This document shows, piece after piece, positions 13,312 through 26,725 of a DNA stretch of 64,000 bases. Made by a program: the position numbers and the translations under genes. This stretch comes from Pomphorhynchus laevis. Taxonomy: Eukaryota; Acanthocephala; Palaeacanthocephala; Echinorhynchida; Pomphorhynchidae. The DNA lies in NCBI GenBank assembly GCA_012934845.2, contig WNNJ02003822.1, positions 1 through 64,000 of the forward strand, in the 5' to 3' direction. The notes below the pieces were generated by a model that was not told the origin of the DNA, searched no databases, and saw nothing but the letters and a program-made list of their open reading frames with translations. Every line of letters starts with the position of its first letter. Position 1 is the first letter of the stretch.

Positions 13312-13662
13312 ATAATTTTGAATAAAATATTTATTTAATATTTAAAACGTTACTTAAAAGAGTTTTTTTAATATTAATTTATGTAATTAAATACCAATAC
13401 TACTTTAATGTGGTATATTTTAATATGTTTTAAACCAGAATCTTTGATTCTTTTGAAGCCTAATTAATCTTATTTTATTTATGCTATTTAAACATAATTT
13501 TGAATTAAATATTTATTTAATATTTAAAACGTTACTTAAAAGTTTTTCTTTAAAATATTTATTTCTGTAATTAAATACCAATACTACTTTAATGTGGTAT
13601 ATTTTGATATGTTTCAAACCAGAATCTTCGATTCTTTTAAAGCCTAATTAATCTTATTTTAA
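13312..13662. repeat. Tandem duplication, ~167-bp copies (13312-13478 and 13496-13662)
   Basis: Both copies run from AATTTTGAAT.AAATATTTATT to GCCTAATTAATCTTATTTT with about 5-10% differences, at a period of about 184 bp. The sequence is AT-rich and non-coding. Confidence 0.8.
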
Positions 13663-15440
13663 CCGTATTTTTTATGTCGAAATTTCAATTTGGTAAATTT
13701 TTTAAATCATAGATTTGTCTTATAAATTATCGTACCTGCATTAAAATAGTGATTACTTAATTAACTCCGTAAATAGTCAACATTTAATCCGCAGTATTTT
13801 GCGCATTGCATTAGACATTATTTTTTCTGTTAATTTAAAATCTCAATTCTAACAATTATTGAGATATTACACAATTTAGAATTGACATTATAAAGATTTT
13901 ACTAATCAATATCTTATATTAGGTTTTGCTTACCTGCTATTGCAGTTTCCAATTCCAGAGTATATTATAAAAGATATTTATCACTTACAAATATGCATTT
14001 CTATATTTATGCAGCCAATTCATAATACAATTTAGATTCAGATGTATTGATCATATCAAATCTATTAAATCTATTTCTGAATGCTGCACGTTTATTAACT
14101 AATAAGTTTCCTTATGTCAAACCTAATTTCAGCACATTTTACAATGTCATCTACACTTATCACACGTATGTATTTTATCCAAAATTTTTCGCTTTTAATA
14201 TTTAATTCTATGCAAAAAATGCTATTATTGTAATAATTTTATCAGTAGTTTCAAGATTTTCAATTACAGCAGTCCAATCTTCCAAAATTAATTTAAAATA
14301 GGAAACCAGATTATTTTACAATACACATGCCTTATCACGAATATTTTCAAAATTTCCTCTCGGGAATTTCTACTAGACAGATTTTATCAGCTATGAAATT
14401 ATGTTAGCAGCTACAAAATTCAAGAAATATATTTGGGTTAAAAATTTTAAACTGATCGTTTTTTTTGTCGACAGAATAAGCTATAGATATGAAAATATTA
14501 GAGATCTCAATTAATAAATATAAATAATAATTAAAAAGTTAATTACCAAAGTTTTCAAAAATAAACACTTTTGCAGGAGCAACATAGAATATTAGGTTTA
14601 AAAATTCAAACTGGTCGGTGTTCATTTAATAAAATGATCCACAAATACACTTACCAAGTTAAATAATTAACTTGTTGTAAAAAGGTTAATTGATGCATAG
14701 TGTGATAAACTATAAACTATAGTGTAAACCACCAATCTGACTTCAATTCAATCATTTTATTCTTCGTGTTAATGGAGAAACGAATAGAGTAGCACTAAGA
14801 TAGTTTATATGTATAATGGCAAAATGTTGCCAGCACAATTTCTGCTATTCGTTTTGATTAAGAATAGCGGACACTGCTATCTATAAAATATATCTTTCCT
14901 TAGCGTGAAATAATAACGGTAAAATACTTTCATAACGATGTAGATAACGAGATGAAGAGTAATTTTACCAAGTCCGGTGATCTTCGTTTCGTATTCAATT
15001 TGCCCTTGTTAGATATGGTTAAGGTCAATTTGATAAAATTGCTATTTCATTAAAAACATCTGCAAAACATTTTTTAATAAAAATGTTACACGAAATCGCT
15101 ATATATTGCTAATAAATTATGATCTAGAAATCTAAGAACAAATAGCATGGTCAAGTGTCGCCACTATATTGAAATCAAGCGATAAAATATTACATTAGGA
15201 AATTAGCTTACCCATTGGGGTATTTGACAAACAAGCATACAAATATAGACTTGTTAATATGTCTGGATGCCGACCATTATTTTTAAAAGTATGAAAATAT
15301 CTTTTAATTTATACAGTTAGAAAAGCAACAATCGAACGTTAAATTAAGAACTCTAATAAAACAACGAAGGAACGTAAAATGCTTTAAAATTAATAAATAA
15401 ATGCACAGCAGAAATGTAAATTTAAAAATGAAATGACGAA
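13663..15440. other. AT-rich non-coding stretch
   Basis: No coding pattern or recognised element. Confidence 0.5.
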
Positions 15441-15570
15441 TTGTGAAAAACATAATTCAGACGCGAAAGAATTACGAATGCCGTTTCGTCATCACAATGA
15501 CTCATCAGTGTCATTGTGATGACGAAACAGCATTCGTCATTCGTTCGCGTCTGGCTTACATGTTTTACAA
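15441..15570. repeat. 130-bp foldback repeat with hammerhead core, locus 2
   Basis: A compact palindrome related to the one at 8429 (shared CAGACGCGAA arms, GTCATTGTGATGACGAAAC and flanking GGTCTCACTCTC). Its two arms meet at the CTGATGAG box. On the minus strand CTGATGAG (15501-15508), stem II GTCA/TGAC and GAAAC (15483-15487) form a complete core with a 3-bp stem III. The 100+ bp centre of locus 1 is absent. Confidence 0.75.
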
Positions 15571-18430
15571 TAAATTCAGGCGGAATGGTCTCACTCTCCT
15601 TAAATAAAACATAATTGCAAATAAACGTCGTAGCAATAACACGATTAACACTTTAGGAAAAAATTATGATTTTTGATTCTAACTACCGATTTATTCATTA
15701 CTAAATAAATTAATGAATGAAGCTGATTTTAGATATATTTAGTTTCTTCAATTATCTGGATTTAACAAATTCTTAAAAGATTAAAAATGTTTTTTATTAC
15801 TTTCAATAGCTCAACGATGTATCAGCGACCAGAACTAGCTGGTTGGAGGAGTGCAATCAGAAGATAAAAAATTAAAGTGGTTATTAAAAAATCTGAAAAC
15901 ACAATTAAGCCGTCGCATTCGCGTTACTACTTTTTTAATTGCGATAATGTTTTCTTGTGTAAATATAATAATTAATTATGAATTCTCACAGTGGGTTTAA
16001 TCTTTAATTTTAAAAACTAAATAAATTTTAATTTCCATATGATGGCAGATTTGATGGCCTTACAGTTAATGAAAAATCATAAAATCTCGTAACGATTGAA
16101 AGATTTTGATAATTATTTATTTCGAATCGATTTAAAAATGATTACATCTGTCATTCTAAAACCCAACTTCAATATTTCTTTAGAAGTAGTAATTTTATCA
16201 AGCAAAATTAAGAGTAAAAATTCTTAATATCATCAAATACACCGTTATCAAGAATGTATGCTGATTTCAGAGCAATATACAACCAACGAACCTAAAAGGA
16301 AAATATGTACATAATTCAATGTTTTATATTTGACAAAAGCCATCACGTGATGACCGACATGGCTAATTAAGGAAACTATTTCTTAAGACAGTCGCCGTCA
16401 GTGATAATTAATCAGTCTTTAAGCATTTGTACTTAAATAGAATCTCATTCGTCCTTAAAAGCAATATATAATTAAATTAGATGTTCCACATGTATGATTT
16501 TATATGTGAATGTGGCAAAATACAATTAATGTCAACACATTCTGTAGAAAGAAATTCGGCATATCGTCTTTATTGAAATAAATCAGAATGTTAACGAAGC
16601 TACAAAACTAACAGATGCCAGCTCAAATACGACATTTTGATACACCAGAAGGCATTAAATCTATCTTAATTTGTTTGTAAATAACCCAAATATAACACCA
16701 TATGAAGTAATGCAAATACGAGGCGATATTTAAATAAATACCATAAATACCAATCGTGTTTTCAAAGCCAGACGAAATTTAGAAATTTTACACGAGCTAA
16801 TAACGTCTACACATGACCTTTGTAATGTTATATTATTGATTGAAATCAAATCCATAAAAAATCATATTTTTTAGTACATGATTTGTCAATTTGAGGATAG
16901 TTTGCCTGAGGGGCTAGATGTCGATCATTTTATGTTAATGAAAATTCCCGAGGTAACAAAAGCTAAAAGGGTTGATTAACATACTTTCAGTTATTATATA
17001 TATGATATAACACTCTTTTGGTGTTTTATACATTTATTATAAAGTTAATGAAAATAAATAAATTATAATTGATTAAAAAGTTTCTATTTTTACATAAATT
17101 GTGTATTATGTAAATTCTGTTATAAAAATACCTGTGATCACATGTGATAAAATAGAAAATAAAATATGCCACAATATCTCATAACGTGCTACTTAGGGAA
17201 TACACAATATATACTATAAATCATATGATGTTGCGTTAAGTCAGTTTTAATAATAAATAATGATAAATATTAATAAATAATTACAAGTGCTTCTTATAAT
17301 AAAAAGTGCTTCTTATATTTTTTAAAAATTAAATATTTTAATTTATAAATTACTGATTATAGCTTTAAAAAAAGCACAGTCGTTGTTAATATTTTGCAAA
17401 ATTGTACAATTTCCGGATGTTCATCAAATTTCACAGATATTTAAAAGATATTTTATGCATACAATTGGCCAAATGGCTATATACGTTGGATATAGTAGAT
17501 AGCTTGTAAAAATTTTAATATATCGTTTCATAGCTTTTAAAGTGTCAAAATTAACACTATTGTAAATGTCGCGATCATTATATATAACTAGAAGGTCTAT
17601 ATATATCTTAAATTATATATCTCAATTATATATATCTTAAATTTTTTATAATTCAGTATTTTATAAACAGATTAATGCATAATGCACGCTATATAAGTTT
17701 GAAAATATTTGCATATTTTGAACATACCACTTAACAGAGTCAACATATTTTGTGGTGTATTTCAAGGTCATTATGATGAACGGCCTGATTATCAGTTTGA
17801 TATACTATATACATTACCATTTATGCTACATATTGTTTATGCATTCTTATATGTATTATCATATATTGTTTTATAATGTACCACGCTTTAGAGTAAACTG
17901 CTATGTATCAGGTTTTATAGTTATCAAATCATAAAAATTATAGTGAATGTATCAGATAATTTAACCGAAATAATAAATAACAAATTTTAATTTTGAAATA
18001 GAAATATTTTAGATAAGTAAACCAGTTCTGAAATTAATTATATTAATTGCATTTTATTATTTGTCTAAATAAAACTCATAATTAAACAGGTATTGGTATA
18101 ATAGTATATTATTTCATAATTTATTATATGAAATTTAAAATTAAATATTAGATTAATAATTATATTTTTTTATTATATAAAAATATATTATAAACCATAA
18201 ATTAAATAATATTTAAAAATTTATTATATGATCGCTTGAATAGATATCTACCTTAATAAAAAATGAATTAAAAATAATTTTCGTGTATTTTCCTGAGGTA
18301 GATTACGATCCGCTCATTATAAACATACAAAGTGAATTCATTAATTAGATTATAATGAGCGGAACAATTAACATGATTATATATGATGTATTTACAAATT
18401 AGTCAAAAAATACATATTCCTAATTTGCAA
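15571..18430. other. AT-rich non-coding stretch
   Basis: No host gene or clear element. An inverted repeat CCGCTCATTATAA / TTATAATGAGCGG lies at about 18310-18362. Confidence 0.5.
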
Positions 18431-18439
18431 AGAATTTTT

Positions 18440-18640
18440 ATTTCACGGTGATAGTTTGGCTTCGAGGTCTTATTCAAATTACAAACATAATTTTCGATGT
18501 TACAAGCGCCAGAATAAGAAGTTCCTTCCGATAACCTCTAATCCTTATTCTGATACATCGTCTGTAATTTATTAGCCAATTCTAAAAAATTGATTTTTAT
18601 TTTGAATTTCAATTATATATTCTATCGTTAATACATTCAA
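18440..18640 (+). repeat. Dispersed hairpin repeat, partial copy 4
   Basis: Matches the family from AACCTCTAATCCTTATTCTG to the AATTGATTTTTATTTTG hairpin, with a diverged 5' part. Confidence 0.6.
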
Positions 18641-18664
18641 ACTATCGATAATAAATTTAACTTA

Positions 18665-18895
18665 TATCATAACAGTTCCTCCTGATGACATATAATCCTT
18701 ATTCTTATACATCGTCTGTTGTTTATTAATCAATTCATAAAAATTGATTTTTATTTTCAATTTTAATTTCAAATTTTAACTTAATATAAATATAAATTGT
18801 ATATAATCCTATATAATTATTTATTATTTATCTTTATTTTTATTTATATATTGTATAAAATACGTAGACTTAGTTATCTGATCTGATCTTAAATT
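18665..18895 (+). repeat. Dispersed hairpin repeat, copy 5
   Basis: Begins GTTCCTCCTGATGACATATA and runs to ATACGTAGACTTAGTTATC, matching the 3' two thirds of the family consensus. It lies directly behind copy 4 in the same orientation. Confidence 0.65.
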
Positions 18896-20134
18896 TTAAA
18901 TATTTATGGAAAAATGAAATTTAAAATTCAACTTACCAACGTTACATTTTTTAAAAGTAGCCGATACTATGAGATTCACATTGCGTTATTTTACATCTAC
19001 TAATGAAATCTTTTAATATACCCAATTGGAAATAGACAAGAATTTGTCAAATTTACATAAACTTTCAGCTCTAAACAGTCGAGCAAACAGTACAAAACAT
19101 CCAAACCTCTTAGAAAAATATCACATGTGCAATTTATAAATGTATCTAATGCTGTCCATCTACATTGTACTTTTAGCCTTTAGCTTTACAATCCACTGCC
19201 ATCAATTTTACCGGCGTAATTGATACACAACCATATTGTACAACAAAGCCAGTGTTATCTTATGTGGTAGCTGCTGATTTCATATGCATATCATCATAAA
19301 CCTGTCGTTGTCTGCCAAATATCTATTTTTAAAATTGCAGTATCTATTTTTATATACTACAATACAAGATTGTAATCAGATTTAGAACAAGTGATGCTTA
19401 CAAATTGTGAAGTTGGCTTTTAAAAATAATCTTTGTCAAATGTCTTATAAAAGAAATTGTTCTTTTTTAATTAAAGCCACATTTTTAAATTGACTTTGAA
19501 CGACTTATAAAATAATCAAAATTATCAAAATCAAATTATTTACCAATTCGAAAATGATTTATTGCTGTTTTTTAAATTAAATTTACAGTATAAACTCTAT
19601 TTTAAAACGCAACTGAAAATCTTACTTTAACTGAAGAACGTTTTGAGCATGTTTTAGTGAATTCAGTGTGTCGTATCAACATGTAACTGTCTAAACTCGA
19701 TCATTATAATGCAATGACCTAAATAGCAATTGATCACACTTTTACGTCATAAATATCTTAAAACATTAGTGATTTGTCATTAAACATAGCTCAGCGTAAT
19801 AGTTAAATGTCTATAGGTAAATGCCCACATTAAGATGATATCTATATCGTATTTATGGAGCAAATTATGAAAACTGTGCTGTGAAGCTTCATGGCTACAA
19901 TCTGAAATGATCAGCTGTCAACTTTAATTATACAAGCGCTGAAAGGACTATGAGTGAACATATTTTCATATAGTTGTTTACTCCTCACTAAGAAATTATA
20001 ATTGCAAACATATGATTGATTTATACTTGGAACAAAGTTCGCTTAATCACAAATTAAGAAATCAAATATTAAAAAATAAATTTAATAATAAAATTTTAAT
20101 ATAATTTTAATAATAAAATTTGAACAAAATATTA

Positions 20135-20570
20135 TTAAAAATAAATTTAAACTATCAAGCGAAATTTTTTATGGGTGATTAATAAAAATATGCTTTGTAT
20201 TAGAATAAGATACACTAGATAAGAGAAAATACGATATTAGAATGTATTTGACCCGCTGCTATGTCGGGTAGAGGAATAGGGGTTGAAACCTGATGACATA
20301 GCAGTTTCTCCTGATGACCGCTAATTCTTATTCCGATACATCGGATGTTATGATAATATGAAATCGATTAATGAAAATATCTAGATTAAATTAACATCAC
20401 TTAAAACTACTTTTAATTTACATTAGCGGAAAACCTGTATTCTTCATTCGAATGCATCGTACGTTATGTTATTTATTATTCAATTCATAAAATTAATCTT
20501 TATTTTAAAACTTATTATAAATTTATCGTTATATAAATATAAATTGGATAAAATCTTATATAACCATTAC
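20135..20570 (+). repeat. Dispersed hairpin repeat, long copy 6
   Basis: Aligns with the copy at 42360 from AATAAATTTAAACT through TTTGTATTAGAATAAGATAC, then the hairpin CTGCTATGTC...GACATAGCAG (10-bp arms). The 3' half carries an apparent internal duplication of the TTCTTATTC-TACATCG segment. Confidence 0.7.
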
Positions 20571-20589
20571 TTATTTATCAACGTTAGAC

Positions 20590-20745
20590 TGTCTATCAAA
20601 ATGAAACTCCGCTGTTATGGCCGAGGAATAGAAACCTGGTAATATAGAAGTTCCATCTGATTTCCTCTAATCCTTATTCTTATACATCGTCTATTATTTA
20701 TTAGTCAATTCATAAAATTGACTTTTATTTAAAATTTCACTACCA
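20590..20745 (+). repeat. Dispersed hairpin repeat, copy 7, interrupted by a LINE
   Basis: Family sequence from GCTGTTATGGCCGAGGAATAG to AATTGACTTTTATTT; it stops where the CR1-like LINE begins. Confidence 0.6.
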
Positions 20746-22085
20746 CAACATTCTACTATGACGGCATGCACAAAACTCTCCAATGATCTACTTCTTGCTC
20801 TTGACAAACATGTTGTAAGCCTTGTAATTTCACTTGATTTATCCTCCGCCTTTGATGTAGTTGATCACACTATACTTCTCTCATGTCTCAGACAACTTTA
20901 CTGCTTCTCGTCTCATGTCATTTCTTGGTTCAAATCCTACCTCTCAAATCGCTCTTATCACGTAGTCTCCAACTCTTCTGCGCCGGTTCCTCTCAGCTGC
21001 GGTGTACCACAAGGATCCGTTCTAGGGCCGCTTCTTTTCACCCTTCTTCTTGGTGATTTATTTTCCATCGTGGTCCCTTTTTCGGCTTTGAAGTTATTCA
21101 GTACGCTGACAATATAGTAATCTATGCATCATGCACACTCACATCTGCATCCAACCTCGCTTCCGATGCATCGTCTTGCCTCTCTGCTATTCACGCATAT
21201 CTTTGTTCAATCCGTATGTTTTTAAACAACGAGAAATCTAACATGATGTGGATAACACCGCGCCACTCTTACACCCTCGATTTTCCAGTATGCATACACA
21301 ATTTCCGTCTACCAGAAGTGACTATCATGACAATCCTCGGTGTCCCTTTTGACAATAATCTCTCGTTTCTGCCTTTCATTCGTAGCAAGATTAGTTCATG
21401 TTCCCTCTTAATGTGACATCCGAAGTGTCCGTAGAAACCTCGAGGTCAAATCGACAGCTATTTTAATCTCCAGCCTTTTCATGCATCGTCTAGAATATTG
21501 CTTAGGTCTTCTTGTAAACTGTCCAGCATATCAATTTCACTATTTACAAAGGATTCTGCACACGGCTGCTAGTCATCTTCCGCCTTCGCAAGTACGACCA
21601 CATCTCCAACACCCTCCGCATTCTTAACTGGCTCGATATTCCGAGCCGCATAACCTCTGAAATTCTCACACTTGCATGACAAATCAAATTCCGGTACAAC
21701 CCTCCTTATCTATATCTTCCTGATAGCGCATCCTATATGACGACTGGTCTCTCCCTAAGAAGTCACCGCTCCTGCTTGCTTTTCGTCCCCCGTCACAACG
21801 GTAATCACGGATATCGTGCGTTCACCATCGCGCACCACGCCTTTGGAACAAACTTCCTCGAGACAAAAATCATTGTCGTCGCTTGAACACTTCAAAACTT
21901 CCTTGATCGCCATACTTCTTGCAAACGAACTAAAATAACACTTTCAGCCGTAATCAATTCAATAACTCTACATACAAGTTCAAACATTCATCGGACGTAA
22001 ACTTGTCTTTTAATTTTTATAGTGGGCCTGTAAATGGTTCTATTTTACCACAAAGGCAACTCTAAATAAATTCTATTCTATTTTA
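20745..22085 (+). mobile_element. CR1/L2-like LINE, 5'-truncated, broken
   Basis: The plus strand encodes reverse transcriptase motifs ISLDLSSAFDVVDHTILLSC and GVPQGSVLGPLLFTLLLGDL, then in other frames FLNNEKSNMMWITPR and a C-terminal SLRSHRSCLLFVP-like segment. It ends in a short TTCTA-type tandem tail, as CR1-group LINEs do. Several frame changes and stops (for example after 21117 and 21416) show it is dead. Local GC is higher than in its surroundings. Confidence 0.85.
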
Positions 22086-25000
22086 TTCTATATTTATTAT
22101 TATAAACATAATATTATAATATTATGATATTAAATAACATAATAATATTAAATAGCACAATATTAATATCATATAATATCATATAACATAATATTATAAT
22201 ATTATAATAATTATATTATTAAACAACCTTAGATAATCAAATTATTTATATCATATTTAAACAACTTATTTTGACATTGCATAATTATGATAATGATGAT
22301 TAAACTAATAACAAATAAACTTTTATTTATTTGAGATTTGAAGATTTAATTTAGTCTATAAAAATTATTTTATATTATAAAATATATTATAAAATATGTT
22401 ATTTATATATTATATTATTTTATATATTAAATATTTAAATATAAAATTTATTAAATTTATTTTTACTTTCGCTAAAATGAAATATCTTATTGATAATGCT
22501 AAATATAATAACAATAATTTTATAATATCACAATAATATCATAATTTCATTATTTTTATATAAATCGGTGTTTGGATATATTTTGAAATATCGACTACTA
22601 AAATAAATATTTAGTTAAACACTTATTTTATTAAAGATTAATTTTTGGGCATTTTAAGAGAAATAATTAAGTTAAATAATTAAATATTAATTATAAAAAT
22701 TTAATTAATAATTAAATATTATATTTAAAATATTAATGTTTAATTAAATTTTTTACCACTACATATAGTTCTTATAATTTTGATTTTATTTATTATCCTC
22801 ATATTACTATTTATTTAATAATAAAGACCTACTTAAACCTAATTTAATCGTTATTGTATTATTAAAATATATATAAAATAAAATATTATCTTTTATAAAA
22901 TAAAAGATTATAATTTTTTATAAAATCACTTTATGTATCAAGATGCAATGTTTACGATTATCTACGTTGTTTTCAAGATGTATTTATGTTATTGTATCAT
23001 TCTGCTACTTTAATATCATATAATACAGAGACGATTTTTAATTAACGCGGTCCAGAGTTTTTCAAGAACATTCCGTATCTTTCCAATAAATCTAAAGACG
23101 AATTTACCAATGTATTATATTATAACATTTCTTTTCGAACACTTCTAAAGAGCACACATTGCTGATAGCATAAACTGTGTCTTTACAGTTTGCCAAAATT
23201 AAAATTTCTTAATCTAAATTTAAAATACATTGTAACATTTTCAAATGTGATTCAGAATCTTTATATTAATGATCTTTAATTTTAGTAATCAAATAGATTA
23301 ATTTTCGGCAATTTTTTAAATTTGTTTTATTTCAACTTTAAGATATTTTCATTGTTTCTTTTTTGTTTTGAAACAAACAAGATTATATTCGGGGTAAAAT
23401 CAATATGTTTTTGGCGAAGCATCTCGAGAGTGCAAATCAAAAATAATGTTATTAACATTTAGACAATTGGTTATAATTAAAAACAATATAAAAGGGCAAC
23501 GTGTCCAGCTGAAATATCAGTAATTTTGATTTGCACTTTCGGGATGTTTCGTTATATATTATACAAGCAAAACAAGACATTAATGATATGGGCAAAGTAT
23601 AGAAAAGACAAAAAATGCGTGTTTATAAATTGTTAATTACAATTTACTCACATAATAGTATTTTAATCACAGTTTTATTGTAATTTCATTGATTTATTGT
23701 AATTTAATTTTTGAAAATTTTGTAAATCAGTGAGATAAAATCTACATATTTTATTAGTTTTTATAAAATCTAATAAATCTATTAGATTTATTAGATTAAA
23801 TATATTAAATATATTATTAAATTTATGAAATCTATTAAATCTATTACTTAAATGTGTTTTTGTGTTGCCAGTCGATAAAACTGTAAAAAATGTGTTGATG
23901 TATCTGTTCAGTCATTGTTAGCATTGAAATGTTGCACCCTACTTTAATCCTATCTATAATCCAACATCAGTACGCTACATTGCAGTGTTGATTAACCTCA
24001 TCAGCTACTGATCCAATACCTACGTTTCACGTGGCAGTACTTTTAATGTTGGCTTACGATCACTCGACTCGTCTGCCTTTATTGACAATTAGATTTAATT
24101 AAAGACTTTCGTCTTACATTTGCAAATTTAATTGAAATCATTTCTGATTTCAAAATAAATCAGCGATGGTAGGGAAAGGTGCTACTTTCAATTTGAAAAC
24201 GTACGTATATTTAAAATTAATTACTAACATAATTATTAATTACCAAACTTCTATCTTAAATGTTTTTGCTCTTGCCACTCGACAAAATTGTGCGTAGATG
24301 TAAATTTGTGTGTAAGTGATGCGATAATACTTTTTTAATTAAAAAATGTAAAATTACACTTTTTTACATTTAAATAAAACTATAAAATGTGTAAATACTC
24401 AAAAAATTGATTTATATACATATATTTAAAAATACAGATATACAGTATCACGGATTGAATGAAAATTTTTGAATATTACAAAAATTTTAATTTCAATTTT
24501 AATATTAAATGTAAAATTCATTTTTAAATTTAAATTCATTTGCAAATAGTTTGCTATTTGACAAATAAAATCATTTGCTCTCAGAAGAAAAATGTATATC
24601 CTTATATGTAGAAAACAGCACTCTAATTTCTTTTGATAAAATATTAGTTTAAATAATTAACAATTTAAGCATAATATCAATTATAATAAAAAAAATATTA
24701 AATTCAAGGAGATAAATCGATAAAAAATCAAATTAAATCTGTCAATGCTATCAAAAATGTACGTTGAAGAAAATATAAAATAAGTGATCATTGCTTAAAT
24801 TATTTATACATTACTTAAAATGTATAAATTTAGTATTTTTTGTACTTTTTAATTGCCTTTTATTTTGTTATTTTAAAGAAACTAAAATAGAAAATTCAAA
24901 ATTTGTGATTCAAAGCTTAAATATATTTAAGCGTTGTATATATATCAAAGATTCGATAAATATCAAATTTGTCATGACATTGTGTCATCTGAGATTTAAA

Positions 25001-26515
25001 TATTTTGGAATTATCAACACAAGAATGACAAAGAATTTCCTAGACTATAATCAACACAGTTCGCGCAATTACGCATCTAGCTTGTCCTTACGTGTTTTCT
25101 ACAAATAATCACATGACTGAAGAAAGTTTCATAAAATTTGTATGCAGTTTCGATGGCTTATTTAACTCTATCAAACATTTATTCTATTTTTAAATTTATT
25201 TTTATCGTTTTATTTTGTTGAATAATTTGTCTAATTGATTTTAATTGATATCTTTTATTTAATTATAAATAAAATTAATAAAATAGTTATCTTATGTATG
25301 AATTATTATGAATTATACCTTATTTTATGAATGATAGGTAGTAAATAAGTAAACCCTGGTTTTCATATTATTCAATAAGTATCTTTTAATTAATATAAAT
25401 GCCTTTCAGTTTCAATATCGTTCGATTATTTGCGATAAAACCACATTGATTTTAAATTTTACTTTTATTGCTAAAAGTTCGTTTACAAAGAACCTCTATA
25501 ATAAAAAAAAGAACTTTTTATTAGAGAACTTCTATGTAAATTATTTTATAATTCAAATTATAATTTGGATATATTCAAAGCAACACTCGACGGCACAAAC
25601 TTGCCTTTCTCATATGTAATACCTAATTGAAACTACTCAAAACTAAAATCTTAGATTATAAATTGATTGTTAACTCATTTTTATATTTAATTAGTGGAGA
25701 GAGTGAAATTGTAATTATTTTTTTATTAAAAGTCGAATTTTCGATAGCTAACTGCTTCATCCTCAGGACAAAATTATGAAAAATGTACAACGAAATCAAA
25801 ATATATAGTTAGTTCACGAAATCAAAATATAGTTAGTTCTTATCATCCTAAGAACAAAATTAAATATAACTAAAATTCACTAATTAGATATATCTAAAAT
25901 ATTATGTTAACTTAAAAATTCCAACAATTTCTCAAAGCAGTCAAAACATACGAGACGATTCTTCGTGGTTCATTTTCGTATCACTTTCTTTTTGCGAAAA
26001 AATTAAAAAAAAAACAATTTTAATCAAATAAAAACAATGACAAAAAAATATCATTTGATGAAATTTTTAACTTAAAATTACTCTTAACTAGACCGTATAA
26101 AAGGTTTCCAAAACGATGTAAACTATTAAAGCACGAACTTCGCCTCCAAGCAAATTCGTTCAAATAAATGTCCATTCATCCTTTATTTTTTGCCTTTTCA
26201 TAAAATGTTTTAGTGAATGCCATCCTCGATTTTTTCAATTACGGACACATTGACAATAACCCTCAAAATTTTTTTCTTCTAAAACTTGTCATAAGGATCA
26301 TATACTGCATTAATTGTAAGTCACCTAACATTAAACATTAATTCATTTGATTATCTGTTAAGGTTATTTAGGCTAATATTACCAAATTACCTTTAATCGA
26401 AAGGTAATTTGTCAAATTAAGTAAAATGACATCTGTGATAAGAATTCTAGCGATTCGTTTAGAGTATAAATTGTAAAATCAAACAGATTTTATTTGTGAG
26501 AAATGTTGAACGGTA
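22086..26515. other. AT-rich stretch downstream of EPRS
   Basis: No host gene was seen. A foldback with arms GCATCTCGAGAGTGCAAATCAAA / TTTGATTTGCACTTTCGGGATG lies at about 23414-23555. 25780-25850 has a short direct duplication. The rest is low-complexity AT sequence. Confidence 0.5.
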
Positions 26516-26521
26516 TTTATT
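26516..26521 (-). promoter_or_regulatory. EPRS1: Polyadenylation signal AATAAA for EPRS
   Basis: A minus-strand AATAAA lies about 50 bases past the EPRS stop codon, a normal distance for a short 3' UTR. In AT-rich DNA this hexamer can occur by chance, but no other good candidate lies nearer. Confidence 0.6.
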
Positions 26522-26568
26522 CTTTGGATATAAAGTAAATGTTATTTTAAATACAAGTCACGGATAAT

Positions 26569-26725
26569 TTAGTAGCTTCGACCAAAAAGGCAATAGCTCA
26601 ATGGTCTACTCATACAATCTGGTCTAATACATTTGGTGTCAGTGTGAATGGATCGCGGTTGATTTAAAGGAATGCATAAGGTTTTCGCACCCATTGATGG
26701 AGCACCTTCTTCGACAGCAACACTT
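26569..26725 (-). CDS. EPRS1: EPRS last exon: [16 protein letters not shown]...FGRSY stop
   Basis: This 157-bp exon encodes [20 protein letters not shown] and ends SYCLFGRSY before TAA (positions 26571-26569). Human ends YYTLFGRSY. The second cysteine pair is rearranged: CIRPDC (CxxxxC) instead of the human CVC. Confidence 0.95.

Noticed and set aside
24791-25108. 105-residue plus-strand open frame downstream of EPRS
   Set aside because: Composition is that of AT-rich non-coding DNA (Phe/Ile/Lys/Asn-rich), with no domain and no splice context.
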